A stretch of DNA of 55,666 nt from Sphingosinicella sp. (GTDB lineage Bacteria > Pseudomonadota > Alphaproteobacteria > Sphingomonadales > Sphingomonadaceae). Of the stretch, positions 19,676 to 28,158 are shown in pieces. The stretch covers positions 1-55,666 of the forward strand of contig JACDEE010000017.1 in the NCBI GenBank assembly GCA_013816585.1. The letters are read 5' to 3'. The position numbers were made by a program, and so were the translations under genes. A model generated the notes under the pieces. That model saw nothing but the letters and a program-made list of their open reading frames with translations, searched no databases and was not told the origin of the DNA. The first letter of the stretch is position 1. Every line of letters starts with the position of its first letter.

Positions 19676-21070
19676 GTGAACCAGTCGCCAGCAACAGGCG
19701 CAGCTTTGAAGGCGGATACCGATCCGATCACCGCCGCTTGGGAGCAAATTCGCACCGGACTTCGCCGGGACTGCGGCGCGCGCACGTTCGACGGATGGCT
19801 GCGCCCGATCATGCTTGGTGGATTTGACGCAGGGACGGGCATTCTCAGCCTCGAACTTCCTTCGCAATTCATGGCGGATTGGGTTCGAACCCATTTTGCC
19901 GAGCGCCTGGCGCTCGCCTGGCGTTCCGCCTTGCCCTCGATTCGCCAGGTGGAAATCGGCGTCGGCGCCAACTCCCCTCGGACAGCCGTCGATATTCCCG
20001 CGCCGCCGTTGGTTGAGGACGCTCCCGAATCCAAGGGCGGGCTATATGCGGCGCAGCTGGAGCCGCGTTATCGGTTAGACAATTTCGTCGTCGGCAAGGC
20101 TAATGAAGTCGCGTTCAATGCGGCGCGCACTCTCGCCGCCAACGACAAGGTCGCCTTCAACCCGCTTTTTCTTCACGGGGGCACCGGGCGGGGCAAGACT
20201 CATTTGCTGCATGCCATCGGGCATGAATTCCGTGCCCGCCGACCCAATGCCAACATCATCTACATGTCGGCCGAAAAGTTCATGGTCGAATTCGTGGCGG
20301 CCTTGCGCGCCAACGAGACCATCCGCTTCAAGCAGCAGCTTCGCTCCGCCGACCTGCTGATGATCGACGACGTGCAGTTCATCGCCGGCAAGGAATCGAC
20401 CCAGGAAGAATTCTTCCATACGATGAACGAAATCATCTCGGCCGGGCGGCGGTTGGTAATCAGCTCGGATCGGGCGCCGCAGGATCTTGACGGGATTGAG
20501 CCTCGTATCCTTTCGCGCCTTTCCTGGGGCCTGGTGGCGGACATCAATGCCGCTGACCTGGAACTGCGGCTCAATATCATCATCAAGAAACTGGAGGCGT
20601 TGCCCGATGTGGCGGTTCCGCAGGATGTGGTGATGTTCCTGGCCAAGCGGATCAGCTCGAACGTTCGAGAGCTCGAAGGGGCACTGAACCGGATTGCCGC
20701 TTATGCCGCGATGACCAGCCGCGTGATCGATCTCGATTTCGTCAGCGAGGTTCTGGCCAATATCCTCCGCGCCAATCAGCGCCGCATTTCGATCGACGAG
20801 ATCCAGGGCAAGGTTTCGGACCATTACCGGATTCGTAAGGCGGAAATGACTTCAGCGCGCAGGGCGCGCGAAGTCGCCCGTCCGCGCCAGGTGGCGATGT
20901 ATCTGTCCAAGCAATTGACGCCGCGTTCGCTGCCCGAAATTGGTCGTCGGTTTGGCGGCCGGGATCATACGACGGTGATCCATGCCGTTCGTCAGATCGA
21001 GAAATTGCGGGCGCTAGACGCCGAACTGGACGCCGATATCAGGCTCCTGACGCGGCAGCTGGAAAGCTAG
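19676..21070 (+). CDS. dnaA: Chromosomal replication initiator DnaA
   Basis: DnaA opens the chromosomal origin. The 464-residue protein has an N-terminal DnaB/DiaA-binding domain (WEQIRTGLRRDCGARTFDGWL), a short linker, an AAA+ core with Walker A GGTGRGKTHLLHA and Walker B LLMIDDVQFI, and the C-terminal box-binding domain with GGRDHTTVIHAVRQIE. The Walker A has Arg where most DnaA proteins have Leu (G-R-GKTH), a small oddity. The GTG start follows GATGAGGGGG at workable spacing. Confidence 0.97.
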   Translation: MNQSPATGAALKADTDPITAAWEQIRTGLRRDCGARTFDGWLRPIMLGGFDAGTGILSLELPSQFMADWVRTHFAERLALAWRSALPSIRQVEIGVGANSPRTAVDIPAPPLVEDAPESKGGLYAAQLEPRYRLDNFVVGKANEVAFNAARTLAANDKVAFNPLFLHGGTGRGKTHLLHAIGHEFRARRPNANIIYMSAEKFMVEFVAALRANETIRFKQQLRSADLLMIDDVQFIAGKESTQEEFFHTMNEIISAGRRLVISSDRAPQDLDGIEPRILSRLSWGLVADINAADLELRLNIIIKKLEALPDVAVPQDVVMFLAKRISSNVRELEGALNRIAAYAAMTSRVIDLDFVSEVLANILRANQRRISIDEIQGKVSDHYRIRKAEMTSARRAREVARPRQVAMYLSKQLTPRSLPEIGRRFGGRDHTTVIHAVRQIEKLRALDAELDADIRLLTRQLES

Positions 21071-21085
21071 AGCGCCAAATGCCAC

Positions 21086-21124
21086 AAAAAGAAGGGGAGG
21101 GAAGCTTGGCTTCCCTCCCCTTCT
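21086..21124 (-). terminator. Long hairpin closing the small gene at 21143 and probably dnaA
   Basis: Positions 21090-21104 and 21110-21124 are perfect 15-base inverted copies with a 5-base loop. On the minus strand the stem is followed by a T run, so it ends the minus-strand small gene. It lies 20 bases after the dnaA stop codon and, without a T run on the plus side, may still block or stabilise the dnaA transcript. Confidence 0.85.
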
Positions 21125-21142
21125 GATTGGAGGCGATCCAGT

Positions 21143-21289
21143 TCAGTACCGATCGAGTTTGGCGAGAAGCCGCTCCAGGAATCGGGCCGGAACCTGCCGT
21201 TCAAAGGCCTTTCTGAGCGCCTCACCAATCGCCGAATGGACGCTTGGCGGGGACACCAGGACAAATCGCCTCGGAAGAGCATTTGTCAT
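21143..21289 (-). CDS. Conserved-looking 48-residue protein, unknown function
   Basis: The product MTNALPRRFVLVSPPSVH... is short, basic and without a membrane segment. I do not recognise a named family. The start at 21289 is supported by AAGGAGAG seven bases upstream. The gene has its own spacing and a strong terminator directly downstream, which argues that it is expressed. The C-terminal half (IGEALRKAFERQVPARFLER) is predicted to be helical. It sits between dnaA and the DUF4136 lipoprotein gene. Confidence 0.6.
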   Translation of the reverse strand: MTNALPRRFVLVSPPSVHSAIGEALRKAFERQVPARFLERLLAKLDRY

Positions 21290-21366
21290 GCTTTCTCTCC
21301 TTGGCTTGCTTGATGTTAGAACGCACGGAAACGCCGGCAAGTTTCCGAAAGCCACTGAAATTTAGC

Positions 21367-21396
21367 AAAAAAGAAGGGCCGGTCTCCCAGCCCTTC
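21367..21396 (-). terminator. Terminator of the DUF4136 lipoprotein gene
   Basis: GAAGGGC (21373-21379) pairs with GCCCTTC (21390-21396). On the minus strand the stem is followed by TTTTTT (A run at 21367-21372 on plus), a standard intrinsic terminator 22 bases after the stop codon. Confidence 0.88.
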
Positions 21397-21417
21397 CTTA
21401 GATTGTCCTTTACGCGA

Positions 21418-22104
21418 TCAGCGATTGCGCGGCGGAGGAGGAACGGTGATCCTCACGGTTTCGCCGGAACGGCCCGGGAAACCCTGGAACATGGCTTCGA
21501 CCAGATTCGGCACCAGCACCTGCAGATCGTCGGTCCGTGAGCGCGCCTTGGCGAGACCTTCGAATACCGACTGGCCATCGGATGCCCGCTTGATGTCCAT
21601 GTCGAGGTAGCTGGTGTAGGAGGTATAGCTGCGGACATCGTCATAGCCATAGCCGAACGGCGAATACCAGAAGGGGTCGTTCCATCCATAATAAAAGGGT
21701 GAACGGCGCCCATAACCCCCGAAGCGGGAATAATAAGGGCTATAGCCTCCGAAACCGCCATAGCCGCCGAAGCGGCTAAAGGAGCCTGGAGAACTCACCA
21801 CTTCGGTTCGGCCATTATCGACACCATAATCAAGCGCCACGATCAGGCTGGCCCCTTGTCTCGAAGCAGCCTCGGTATAGCCCTGTGCGAGCAAATGCTG
21901 GCGCACCAGCGAGGCATATTGCGAGAATTCGAGCCCGCCGCGATCCATCGGATCGGCGGCCTGGATCACGAAGCTCTGGCCTTGGGGGGCAGGCATCGCC
22001 TGGAAGCGCGAAACCTGGGCCGGAAAGCCCGTGGTTCCGCAGGCGCTGAGCGAGAGCAAAGCGGCCGGGGCCGCGAGCGTCAAAAGTATCTTCGAGACGG
22101 ACAT
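21418..22104 (-). CDS. DUF4136 family lipoprotein
   Basis: From the ATG at 22104 the protein begins MSVSKILLTLAAPAALLSLS and reaches a lipobox LSAC with cysteine near residue 22, so it should be lipidated and anchored in a membrane. The DUF4136-type part covers about residues 30-95 and 155-225. Between them lies a Gly/Tyr/Phe-rich insert (repeats such as FGGYGGFGGYSPYY) that is probably disordered. The biochemical role of the family is unknown. The gene is monocistronic with its own terminator. Confidence 0.82.
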   Translation of the reverse strand: MSVSKILLTLAAPAALLSLSACGTTGFPAQVSRFQAMPAPQGQSFVIQAADPMDRGGLEFSQYASLVRQHLLAQGYTEAASRQGASLIVALDYGVDNGRTEVVSSPGSFSRFGGYGGFGGYSPYYSRFGGYGRRSPFYYGWNDPFWYSPFGYGYDDVRSYTSYTSYLDMDIKRASDGQSVFEGLAKARSRTDDLQVLVPNLVEAMFQGFPGRSGETVRITVPPPPRNR

Positions 22105-22209
22105 GGAACGCGCCCTTTCACCAAAAATCATATTATGGAGGATATACAACAACTTGGCCCTAGAGCCAAATCGCTGAACGGTTGCTGAAGGACGGCGTGC
22201 CGAAAAGCC

Positions 22210-23202
22210 TTAGCGCGGTAGCCCCAGCGCCTTGTAGGCGCCCTCGAGGGTCGGGGCGGCCATGGCCGCCGCACGCTGTGATCCGCTGGTAAGTATCCGG
22301 TCGATTTCTGTAGGATCCTGGCGCCACTGGCCGAGTCGCGCACGGACCGGACGAAGAGTCTCCACGAGAAGGTCCGCAAGCGCCGGCTTGAACGATCCGA
22401 AGCCCTTGCCGGCAAATTGCGTCAAGATATCGGAAGGCTGCAGGCCGCTCAGCGCCGCATAAATAGCAATAAGGTTGGTCGCTTCCGGCCGGTCGGCCAG
22501 CCCCTCCGCGGTCTCGGGAATAGGCTCGGCGTCCGTTTTCGCTTTGCGGACCTTCTGTGCAATCAGATCGCTATCGTCGGTCAGGTTGATCCGGCTCATG
22601 TCGGAAGAATCCGATTTCGACATCTTGGCTGAACCATCGCGCAGGCTCATGATCCGCGCAGCGTCCTTACCGATCAGCGGTTCAGGCAGAGTGAACAGCT
22701 CGACACTGGTATCGGCGTTAAATTTTGCGGCGATGTCCCGCATCAGTTCGATATGCTGCTTCTGATCCTCGCCGACGGGAACGTGGGTCGCCTGGTAAAG
22801 GAGGACATCCGCCGCCTGCAAGACCGGATAGGTATAGAGCCCGACGCTCGATCCTTCGCGATTCTTGCCGGATTTTTCCTTGAACTGCGTCATCCGGTTC
22901 AGCCACCCGATTCGCGCGGTGCATCCGAGGATCCAGGCAAGTTCGGGGTGGGCGGGGACCCGGGCCTGGTTGAACAGGATGGTTCGATCAGGGTCTATCC
23001 CGCAGGCGATCAGCGCGGCCGCCATTTCGCGGACGTTTGCGCGAAGCTGGGCCGGGTTGCCCGGGACGGTTATCGCATGCAGATCGGCGAGGAAGATCAG
23101 GCATTCCGCTTCGTCCTGCATCCTTACCCAGCGGATGATGGCGCCGAGATAATTTCCAAGGTGGAGATTGCCGGTCGGCTGGATTCCCGAAACGATACGC
23201 AT
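22210..23202 (-). CDS. trpS: Tryptophanyl-tRNA synthetase
   Basis: This class I aminoacyl-tRNA synthetase charges tRNA-Trp. The HIGH-type motif is [14 protein letters not shown] near the N-terminus and the KMSKS loop is present as [10 protein letters not shown]. At 330 residues it has the usual bacterial length. Its start codon shares one base with the murJ stop codon (TGATG), so it is translated as the third member of secB-murJ-trpS. Confidence 0.97.
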   Translation of the reverse strand: MRIVSGIQPTGNLHLGNYLGAIIRWVRMQDEAECLIFLADLHAITVPGNPAQLRANVREMAAALIACGIDPDRTILFNQARVPAHPELAWILGCTARIGWLNRMTQFKEKSGKNREGSSVGLYTYPVLQAADVLLYQATHVPVGEDQKQHIELMRDIAAKFNADTSVELFTLPEPLIGKDAARIMSLRDGSAKMSKSDSSDMSRINLTDDSDLIAQKVRKAKTDAEPIPETAEGLADRPEATNLIAIYAALSGLQPSDILTQFAGKGFGSFKPALADLLVETLRPVRARLGQWRQDPTEIDRILTSGSQRAAAMAAPTLEGAYKALGLPR

Positions 23203-24887
23203 CAGCCGACCTTCTTCTTGCGTAGCAGGATCAATATGTCGTCGCGGTTCATCGCGCCGATTATCCAGGCGACCAGAAAATAGATGATTCCGCCGGTTGC
23301 GACCAGCGCCCCTAGCCCGAGTAAACGGTCCCCCGCCGAGCTCGCGAAACGATCAGCCAGCATTCCTTGTACCGCCCAGAGGGCCGCGCCCATCGCGATG
23401 CCGGCGATAATTTGGCGCACAAGCCGGGATGCGAGCCAGCCCGGCACCCTGAAATGTCCCCGTATATGGAGCAGCCCAGCCAGCAGGAGAGCATTGACCC
23501 AGGCACCGATGGCGGTGGAGAGGGGAAGGGCTACGATGCCGAGGCGCGGCACGAGAAGGAAGTTGAGAAGCACGCTGCCGATGAGCGTAACCACGGCGAT
23601 CACTACCGGAGTCTTGACATCCCGGCGCGCGTAAAATCCCGGCGAAAGTATCTTGATGAGAACATAGGCCGGCAGTCCGAGCACCAGCGTCGCCAGTACC
23701 GCTCCCGTGACCGATGCGTCCTCGGCCGTGAAACGACCGCCTTCGAAGATTACGGTCGCGATCGGTCCGGCCGTGACTGCGAGTGCCACTGCGGCGGGAA
23801 TGGTGAGCAGCATCCCAAGTTCTATGGCCTGGGCCTGAACCCGGCCCGCCCCCGCTTCGTCGGCGCGGCCGATGGCGCGGCTGACGGCGGGAAGGATGGC
23901 AACTCCAAGCGCCGAGCCGATGAGCGCGAGCGGAAGCTGGTTCAGGCGGTCGGCTTGCCCGAGGATCAGCAGCGATCCTTCGGGCAGGCGTGTCGCGAAG
24001 TATGCATAGAAGAACTGGCTGATATAATAGGTGCCCCCGGCCAGTGTCGCGGGGAGAACAAGCGTGAATAACTCGCGAACGCCCGGGGTGATGCGCGGCG
24101 CGCGAAACCTCAGCTTTATGCCCGCCCGGACCATGTTCGCCCAGGTGAGGCCCAGCTGCGCGATTCCGCCGGCCACGACGGACCAGCACATCGCTCGCAC
24201 GGTGGGTTCGCCCCCGTCGGGCACGACAACCAGCGCGATAACCAAAGCCACGTTCAAGAGCGCCGGCGCAAATGCTGCGGCTGCAAAACGCCCAATCGAG
24301 TTGAGTACGCCGGACACTAGCGAAACGAGACAGATGAATATGAGATACGGCATGGTGATGCGCGTCATCGCCACCGCAAAATCGGTCTTTGCCTGGGTCT
24401 GCCCCCAGTCGCTGGGGACGATCAGGCCGATGAAGAACGGCATGAAAACGATGAATATCGCCGTAACCGCCAGCAGGATGGGCAGGAATACGGACAATAC
24501 CTCTTCGGCGAACCGCCGGGCCCCGTCGGTATCGCCGTCATCCTTGAGCCGCTGGCTGAAGAGCGGGACGAATCCCGCTGAGAACGCGCCCTCGCCAAAA
24601 AGGCGGCGGAAGAGATTGGGAATGAGGAAGGCCAGCGTGAACACGTCCGCCGCCGCCGAGGCGCCCAATATGCGGGCCACGACCATCTCGCGCACGAATC
24701 CAAGCACGCGGGAGACCATTGTCAACCCGCCGATCGAACCCAGCGCCGCGTACAGGTTCATGCCCTTATTCTGGCCGGCCGCACTCTCCGGCGGCGGGCC
24801 GACAAGGCCCGGCGGCGTAGCCGCGTCTGACGCTTCCGCCTGCCGTCCGGCTGGGCGCGTGTCGTCAGCGGGCGGCTTCGTGGTCAC
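23202..24887 (-). CDS. murJ: Lipid II flippase MurJ
   Basis: MurJ (MviN) moves lipid II across the inner membrane for peptidoglycan synthesis. The 561-residue protein shows about fourteen hydrophobic helices and the N-terminal family sequence [23 protein letters not shown]. It begins with a GTG that overlaps the secB stop as GTGA, which gives a 42-residue proline-rich hydrophilic tail before the first helix. Homologues start near MNLYAALGS, so an internal ATG at 24761 is an alternative start. Confidence 0.94.
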   Translation of the reverse strand: MTTKPPADDTRPAGRQAEASDAATPPGLVGPPPESAAGQNKGMNLYAALGSIGGLTMVSRVLGFVREMVVARILGASAAADVFTLAFLIPNLFRRLFGEGAFSAGFVPLFSQRLKDDGDTDGARRFAEEVLSVFLPILLAVTAIFIVFMPFFIGLIVPSDWGQTQAKTDFAVAMTRITMPYLIFICLVSLVSGVLNSIGRFAAAAFAPALLNVALVIALVVVPDGGEPTVRAMCWSVVAGGIAQLGLTWANMVRAGIKLRFRAPRITPGVRELFTLVLPATLAGGTYYISQFFYAYFATRLPEGSLLILGQADRLNQLPLALIGSALGVAILPAVSRAIGRADEAGAGRVQAQAIELGMLLTIPAAVALAVTAGPIATVIFEGGRFTAEDASVTGAVLATLVLGLPAYVLIKILSPGFYARRDVKTPVVIAVVTLIGSVLLNFLLVPRLGIVALPLSTAIGAWVNALLLAGLLHIRGHFRVPGWLASRLVRQIIAGIAMGAALWAVQGMLADRFASSAGDRLLGLGALVATGGIIYFLVAWIIGAMNRDDILILLRKKKVG

Positions 24888-25405
24888 GCCTGGCCGGTGA
24901 TTTCCGGGGCGGTGAATTCGCCGCCCTCGGCCTGCGCCTGTGCTGCCTGCTGCATATAGAGCGCGCCAAAGTCGATCGGATCAAGCATCAGGGGCGGGAA
25001 CCCGCCGTCCTGAACCACGTCCGCGATGACGCGGCGCGCGAAGGGGAAGAGAAGGCGCGGGGCCTCTGCCAGCATGAAGGGCTGCAACTGCTCCTTCGGG
25101 AAATTGCGCATGCCGAACAGGCCCGCATAGAGAAGGTCTACCTTGAACGCGGTGCCCGCTTCAGCGGTCGCGGTAATGTCGATCTTGAGCGCCACTTCGT
25201 AAATCTCGTCCGCCACGACGGCCGATCCGATGTTGAACTGGACGTCGATCTGCGGCTGGCCCTGCCATTGATAAACTGCCGGCGAATTGGGATTTTCGAA
25301 CGACAGATCCTTCACATATTGAGAAATGATTCCGATCTGGGGCAGGCTGTCCTCGCCATTGGCGATCTGCTCGTTCGTTCCTTCACTGCCCTGTTCTTCC
25401 GCCAT
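24884..25405 (-). CDS. secB: Protein-export chaperone SecB
   Basis: SecB keeps preproteins unfolded and hands them to SecA. From the ATG at 25405 (MAEEQGSEGTNEQI) the protein has 173 residues and carries the family core YVKDLSFENPNSP, VALKIDITATAEAGTAFKVDLLYAGLF and the LFPFARRVIADVVQDGGFPPL segment. The open frame extends to 25531 without family support. It heads the secB-murJ-trpS unit and is divergent from the Tim44-like gene, as in other Alphaproteobacteria. Confidence 0.95.
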   Translation of the reverse strand: MAEEQGSEGTNEQIANGEDSLPQIGIISQYVKDLSFENPNSPAVYQWQGQPQIDVQFNIGSAVVADEIYEVALKIDITATAEAGTAFKVDLLYAGLFGMRNFPKEQLQPFMLAEAPRLLFPFARRVIADVVQDGGFPPLMLDPIDFGALYMQQAAQAQAEGGEFTAPEITGQA

Positions 25406-25594
25406 GTTCGCCAACCTTCGAAAATATTGTGGAGATTTTTCGGCGCTGATCGGCCGATCCATGCCGCGGGCGGGTAGCAGGCGTGATGGTTTCACGCAAC
25501 AATGCTGAGGGCGCGTGCGTTCAGGCGGCACGCAATTTGAATCATTGTGTCTGCGGGCCTATGTAGGGCCTGTAAATATCACGGAGTTTGGTTG

Positions 25595-26245
25595 GTGACG
25601 GTTGAAATTGTCCTGCTTGCAATGGTGGCCGTGTTTGTGGGCTTGAGGCTTTACGCCGTGCTCGGACGGCGGACCGGACATGAGCAGCAGCCGGTGACCA
25701 GGCCGGACGCCGTGCCCGGCCAGGAAACCCCAACGCCAGTCACCGATGTCCCGATGGATCGCGTCGAACCCGGGAATGTGGTCTACGAGGCTGCCGCCGC
25801 CAACGGCATCCGATCGGTCATCGCCGCCGATCCCTCGTTCGACGTGGCCCGATTCCTTGAGGGCGCGCAGGCCGCCTACCGGATGATCCTTGAAGCTTAT
25901 TGGAAGGGCGACCAGGAAGAGCTCGCCTATCTGGTCGGCGACGAAGTCCGTGCCTCATTTGCCGAGGCGATCGCGGCTCGGGAGGCCGCTGGGCATAAAT
26001 TGGACAATCGGTTGATCATGATCGAGCGCGCCGTGATCGAAGATGCGCGGCTTGACGGTGGCGTTGCGAGTATCGACGTTCGCTTCGATGCGGACATTGC
26101 CGCGGTGACGCGAGACCAGGATGGCGAACTGGTTGCGGGATCGATGACTGATGCGGTCGAAACTCACGACATCTGGACCTTCCAGCGCACGCTTGCAGGC
26201 GACGATCCCAATTGGGTGCTGGTCGATACCGACGAAGCGGCCTGA
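25595..26245 (+). CDS. Tim44/TimA family membrane-associated protein
   Basis: The GTG at 25595, preceded by CGGAG, starts a 216-residue protein with one N-terminal membrane helix (VTVEIVLLAMVAVFVGLRLYAV), a Pro-rich linker, and a C-terminal Tim44-like domain (about residues 85-215, including FLEGAQAAYRMILEAYWKGD). Bacterial relatives (TimA) are thought to be related to the mitochondrial import motor protein Tim44. The chromosomal neighbourhood secB / tim44-like / mltA / smr is common in this class. The exact function is unproven. Confidence 0.82.
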   Translation: MTVEIVLLAMVAVFVGLRLYAVLGRRTGHEQQPVTRPDAVPGQETPTPVTDVPMDRVEPGNVVYEAAAANGIRSVIAADPSFDVARFLEGAQAAYRMILEAYWKGDQEELAYLVGDEVRASFAEAIAAREAAGHKLDNRLIMIERAVIEDARLDGGVASIDVRFDADIAAVTRDQDGELVAGSMTDAVETHDIWTFQRTLAGDDPNWVLVDTDEAA

Positions 26246-26333
26246 CGGGTTCGCCTTTCGACCCATCGGCCTCAATCTTTCGACTTGGCCATCCGGACTT
26301 CCTAGCCTTCCCCTCCAGCGCTATGCCGGTGGA

Positions 26334-27554
26334 ATGTTCCTGTTCGAATCGCTGCGCCGCCCAGTTCGGCTTTCCATTCTCGCCGTTTCGCTCCTCGTGG
26401 CGGGCTGTGTGCCGAAGATTGTCGCTCCGCCGCCGGTAATCCCGCCTCCAGTCACGCCCCCCGTCATAGTGCCCGTCATACCCGCGGTGCCCGACAATGC
26501 GGCGCTGGCCGGGGTTGCTCGTGGGCCCGAAATTGCCAGTCTCGCCCTCAACCCGGCATCCGCCGCCGGCGCGCTGGCGGCTTTCCGTATCAGCTGCCCC
26601 TCGCTCATCAGAAGAACGGACGCATCGGGCCTCACCCGGGGTCCGGATTGGAGCGCCACCTGCGCGGCAGCCACGACCTGGCCCGACGCCAGCGCTTCGG
26701 CTTTCTTCGCCACCCATTTCGAAACGGCCCGGATCGGCGAAGGCCAGGCTTTTGCCACCGGCTATTATGAGCCGCAGATAAAGGGCTCGCGAATCCAGCT
26801 CCCCGGTTATGACGTACCTATATATTCGGTCCCGCCCGATTTGCTGGAATCCAACCCCCTGACCGGAGAGCGCGGACGGGGCCGCCTTGGCGAAGATGGC
26901 CAGTTCGGCCTCTATCATGATCGCGCGTCGATCGAGGATGGAGCGCTTGCCGGGAGGGGCCTCGAAATCGCCTGGGCGGCCGATCCGATCGAACTGTTCT
27001 TTCTTCAGATCCAAGGTTCCGGCCGGCTTTTGTTGCCCGATGGAAATGTGATGCGGATCGGTTATGCCGGTCAGAACGGACGCGAATATCTCGCGATCGG
27101 GCGGATCATGCGCGAACGTGGTATCCTTCAGACCGGCGGCACTTCCATGCAGCATATCGTCGCCTGGCTTCGGGCGAATCCCGAAGAGGGAAGGGCGATC
27201 ATGCGCGAGAATAAAAGCTATATCTTCTTCAAGGAGTTGACCGGCCCTGGGCCGCTTGGCGCACTTGGCCTGCCAGTGACGCCCCGGGCGACAGTGGCGG
27301 CCGATCCCAAGTTCGTGCCGCTTGGAGCGCCGGTCTTCCTCTCGCTCGACCGGCCGGAGGCGAACGGCCTGTGGGTGGCCCAGGATACGGGCGGCGCGAT
27401 CAAGGGCGCCAATCGGTTCGATACCTTTTGGGGAGCGGGCGATGAAGCCGCCAGGATTGCCGGGGGCATGTCGGGGAAGGGACAGGCCTATATCCTGCTT
27501 CCCAAGGGCGTTGTCGCCCGCCTGACCGCCAATGCCGCGCCGCCTCAACCCTGA
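26334..27554 (+). CDS. mltA: Membrane-bound lytic murein transglycosylase A
   Basis: MltA cleaves peptidoglycan to 1,6-anhydromuropeptides. The ATG at 26334 gives an N-terminal lipoprotein signal ending in LVAGC, then a long Pro/Val-rich linker, the MltA domain (GYYEPQIKGSRIQLPGYDVPIY) and the C-terminal 3D domain, where the catalytic aspartate lies in WVAQDTGGAIKGANRFDTFWG. The product has 406 residues and should sit in the outer membrane facing the periplasm. The 3' end overlaps smr by 23 bases. Confidence 0.94.
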   Translation: MFLFESLRRPVRLSILAVSLLVAGCVPKIVAPPPVIPPPVTPPVIVPVIPAVPDNAALAGVARGPEIASLALNPASAAGALAAFRISCPSLIRRTDASGLTRGPDWSATCAAATTWPDASASAFFATHFETARIGEGQAFATGYYEPQIKGSRIQLPGYDVPIYSVPPDLLESNPLTGERGRGRLGEDGQFGLYHDRASIEDGALAGRGLEIAWAADPIELFFLQIQGSGRLLLPDGNVMRIGYAGQNGREYLAIGRIMRERGILQTGGTSMQHIVAWLRANPEEGRAIMRENKSYIFFKELTGPGPLGALGLPVTPRATVAADPKFVPLGAPVFLSLDRPEANGLWVAQDTGGAIKGANRFDTFWGAGDEAARIAGGMSGKGQAYILLPKGVVARLTANAAPPQP

Positions 27555-28065
27555 CGAGAAGGCGCTTTGGGCAAAGGTCGTTGAAAGCGTCCGGCCGCTC
27601 CACTCGCCCACGCCCGAATCCGAACCCGTAACGGGTAAGGCGGCGATCGAAGTAAAGACGGCGGCGAGGAGGCCTGGTCCGAAACCAGGCCCTCAGCCGC
27701 CGCCTTTGCGGTCGCCGCCTCGGCCAGGCAGCACGCTTGATGGAACGTGGGACCGGCGGCTTGCCCGCGGCCTTGTTCAGCCCGAAATGAATGTCGATCT
27801 TCACGGCCATAATCTCGCCACGGCTTATTCTCTCCTCGACGAACGCCTTGATCGCGCCATTTCGCAAGGCATTAGGATGGTCCTGCTGATCACCGGCAAG
27901 CCCCCGCAGGGAGAGCCACCGATCGCGCGGGGCCGGATACGGGCGGCTGTGGGGGACTGGCTTGCCGCTTCCCGCCACGCGGGCGATATCGCCGCCGTTC
28001 GCGGAGCCCATCCTCGCCACGGCGGAGCGGGCGCGCTCTACATCGTTCTCCGCCGAAAAAAATAA
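27532..28065 (+). CDS. Smr domain protein
   Basis: The 177-residue protein has a Pro/Arg-rich N-terminal part and a C-terminal Smr domain (about residues 85-177) with the signature DLHGHNLATAYSLLDERLDRA, the TGK motif and the GRIRAAVGDWL and HGGAGALYIVL strands. Smr domains nick DNA or RNA. Stand-alone proteos such as YdaL/SmrA or SmrB act in stalled-ribosome or RNA cleavage; which applies here is unknown. It starts inside mltA, so it is translationally coupled. Confidence 0.88.
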   Translation: MPRRLNPDEKALWAKVVESVRPLHSPTPESEPVTGKAAIEVKTAARRPGPKPGPQPPPLRSPPRPGSTLDGTWDRRLARGLVQPEMNVDLHGHNLATAYSLLDERLDRAISQGIRMVLLITGKPPQGEPPIARGRIRAAVGDWLAASRHAGDIAAVRGAHPRHGGAGALYIVLRRKK

Positions 28066-28158
28066 TGCAAACGAAATGGTAACCCTATCAGATTAGCAGG
28101 ATTGTTTGGGCGCTAGCCGCCCTGCATTCTAGCTGATGGGGCGGCTGTACTGCGGATC

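Noticed and set aside
27532-27554. Frameshift between mltA and the Smr gene
   Set aside because: The overlap is 23 bases with both proteins complete at their ends, so it is normal translational coupling.
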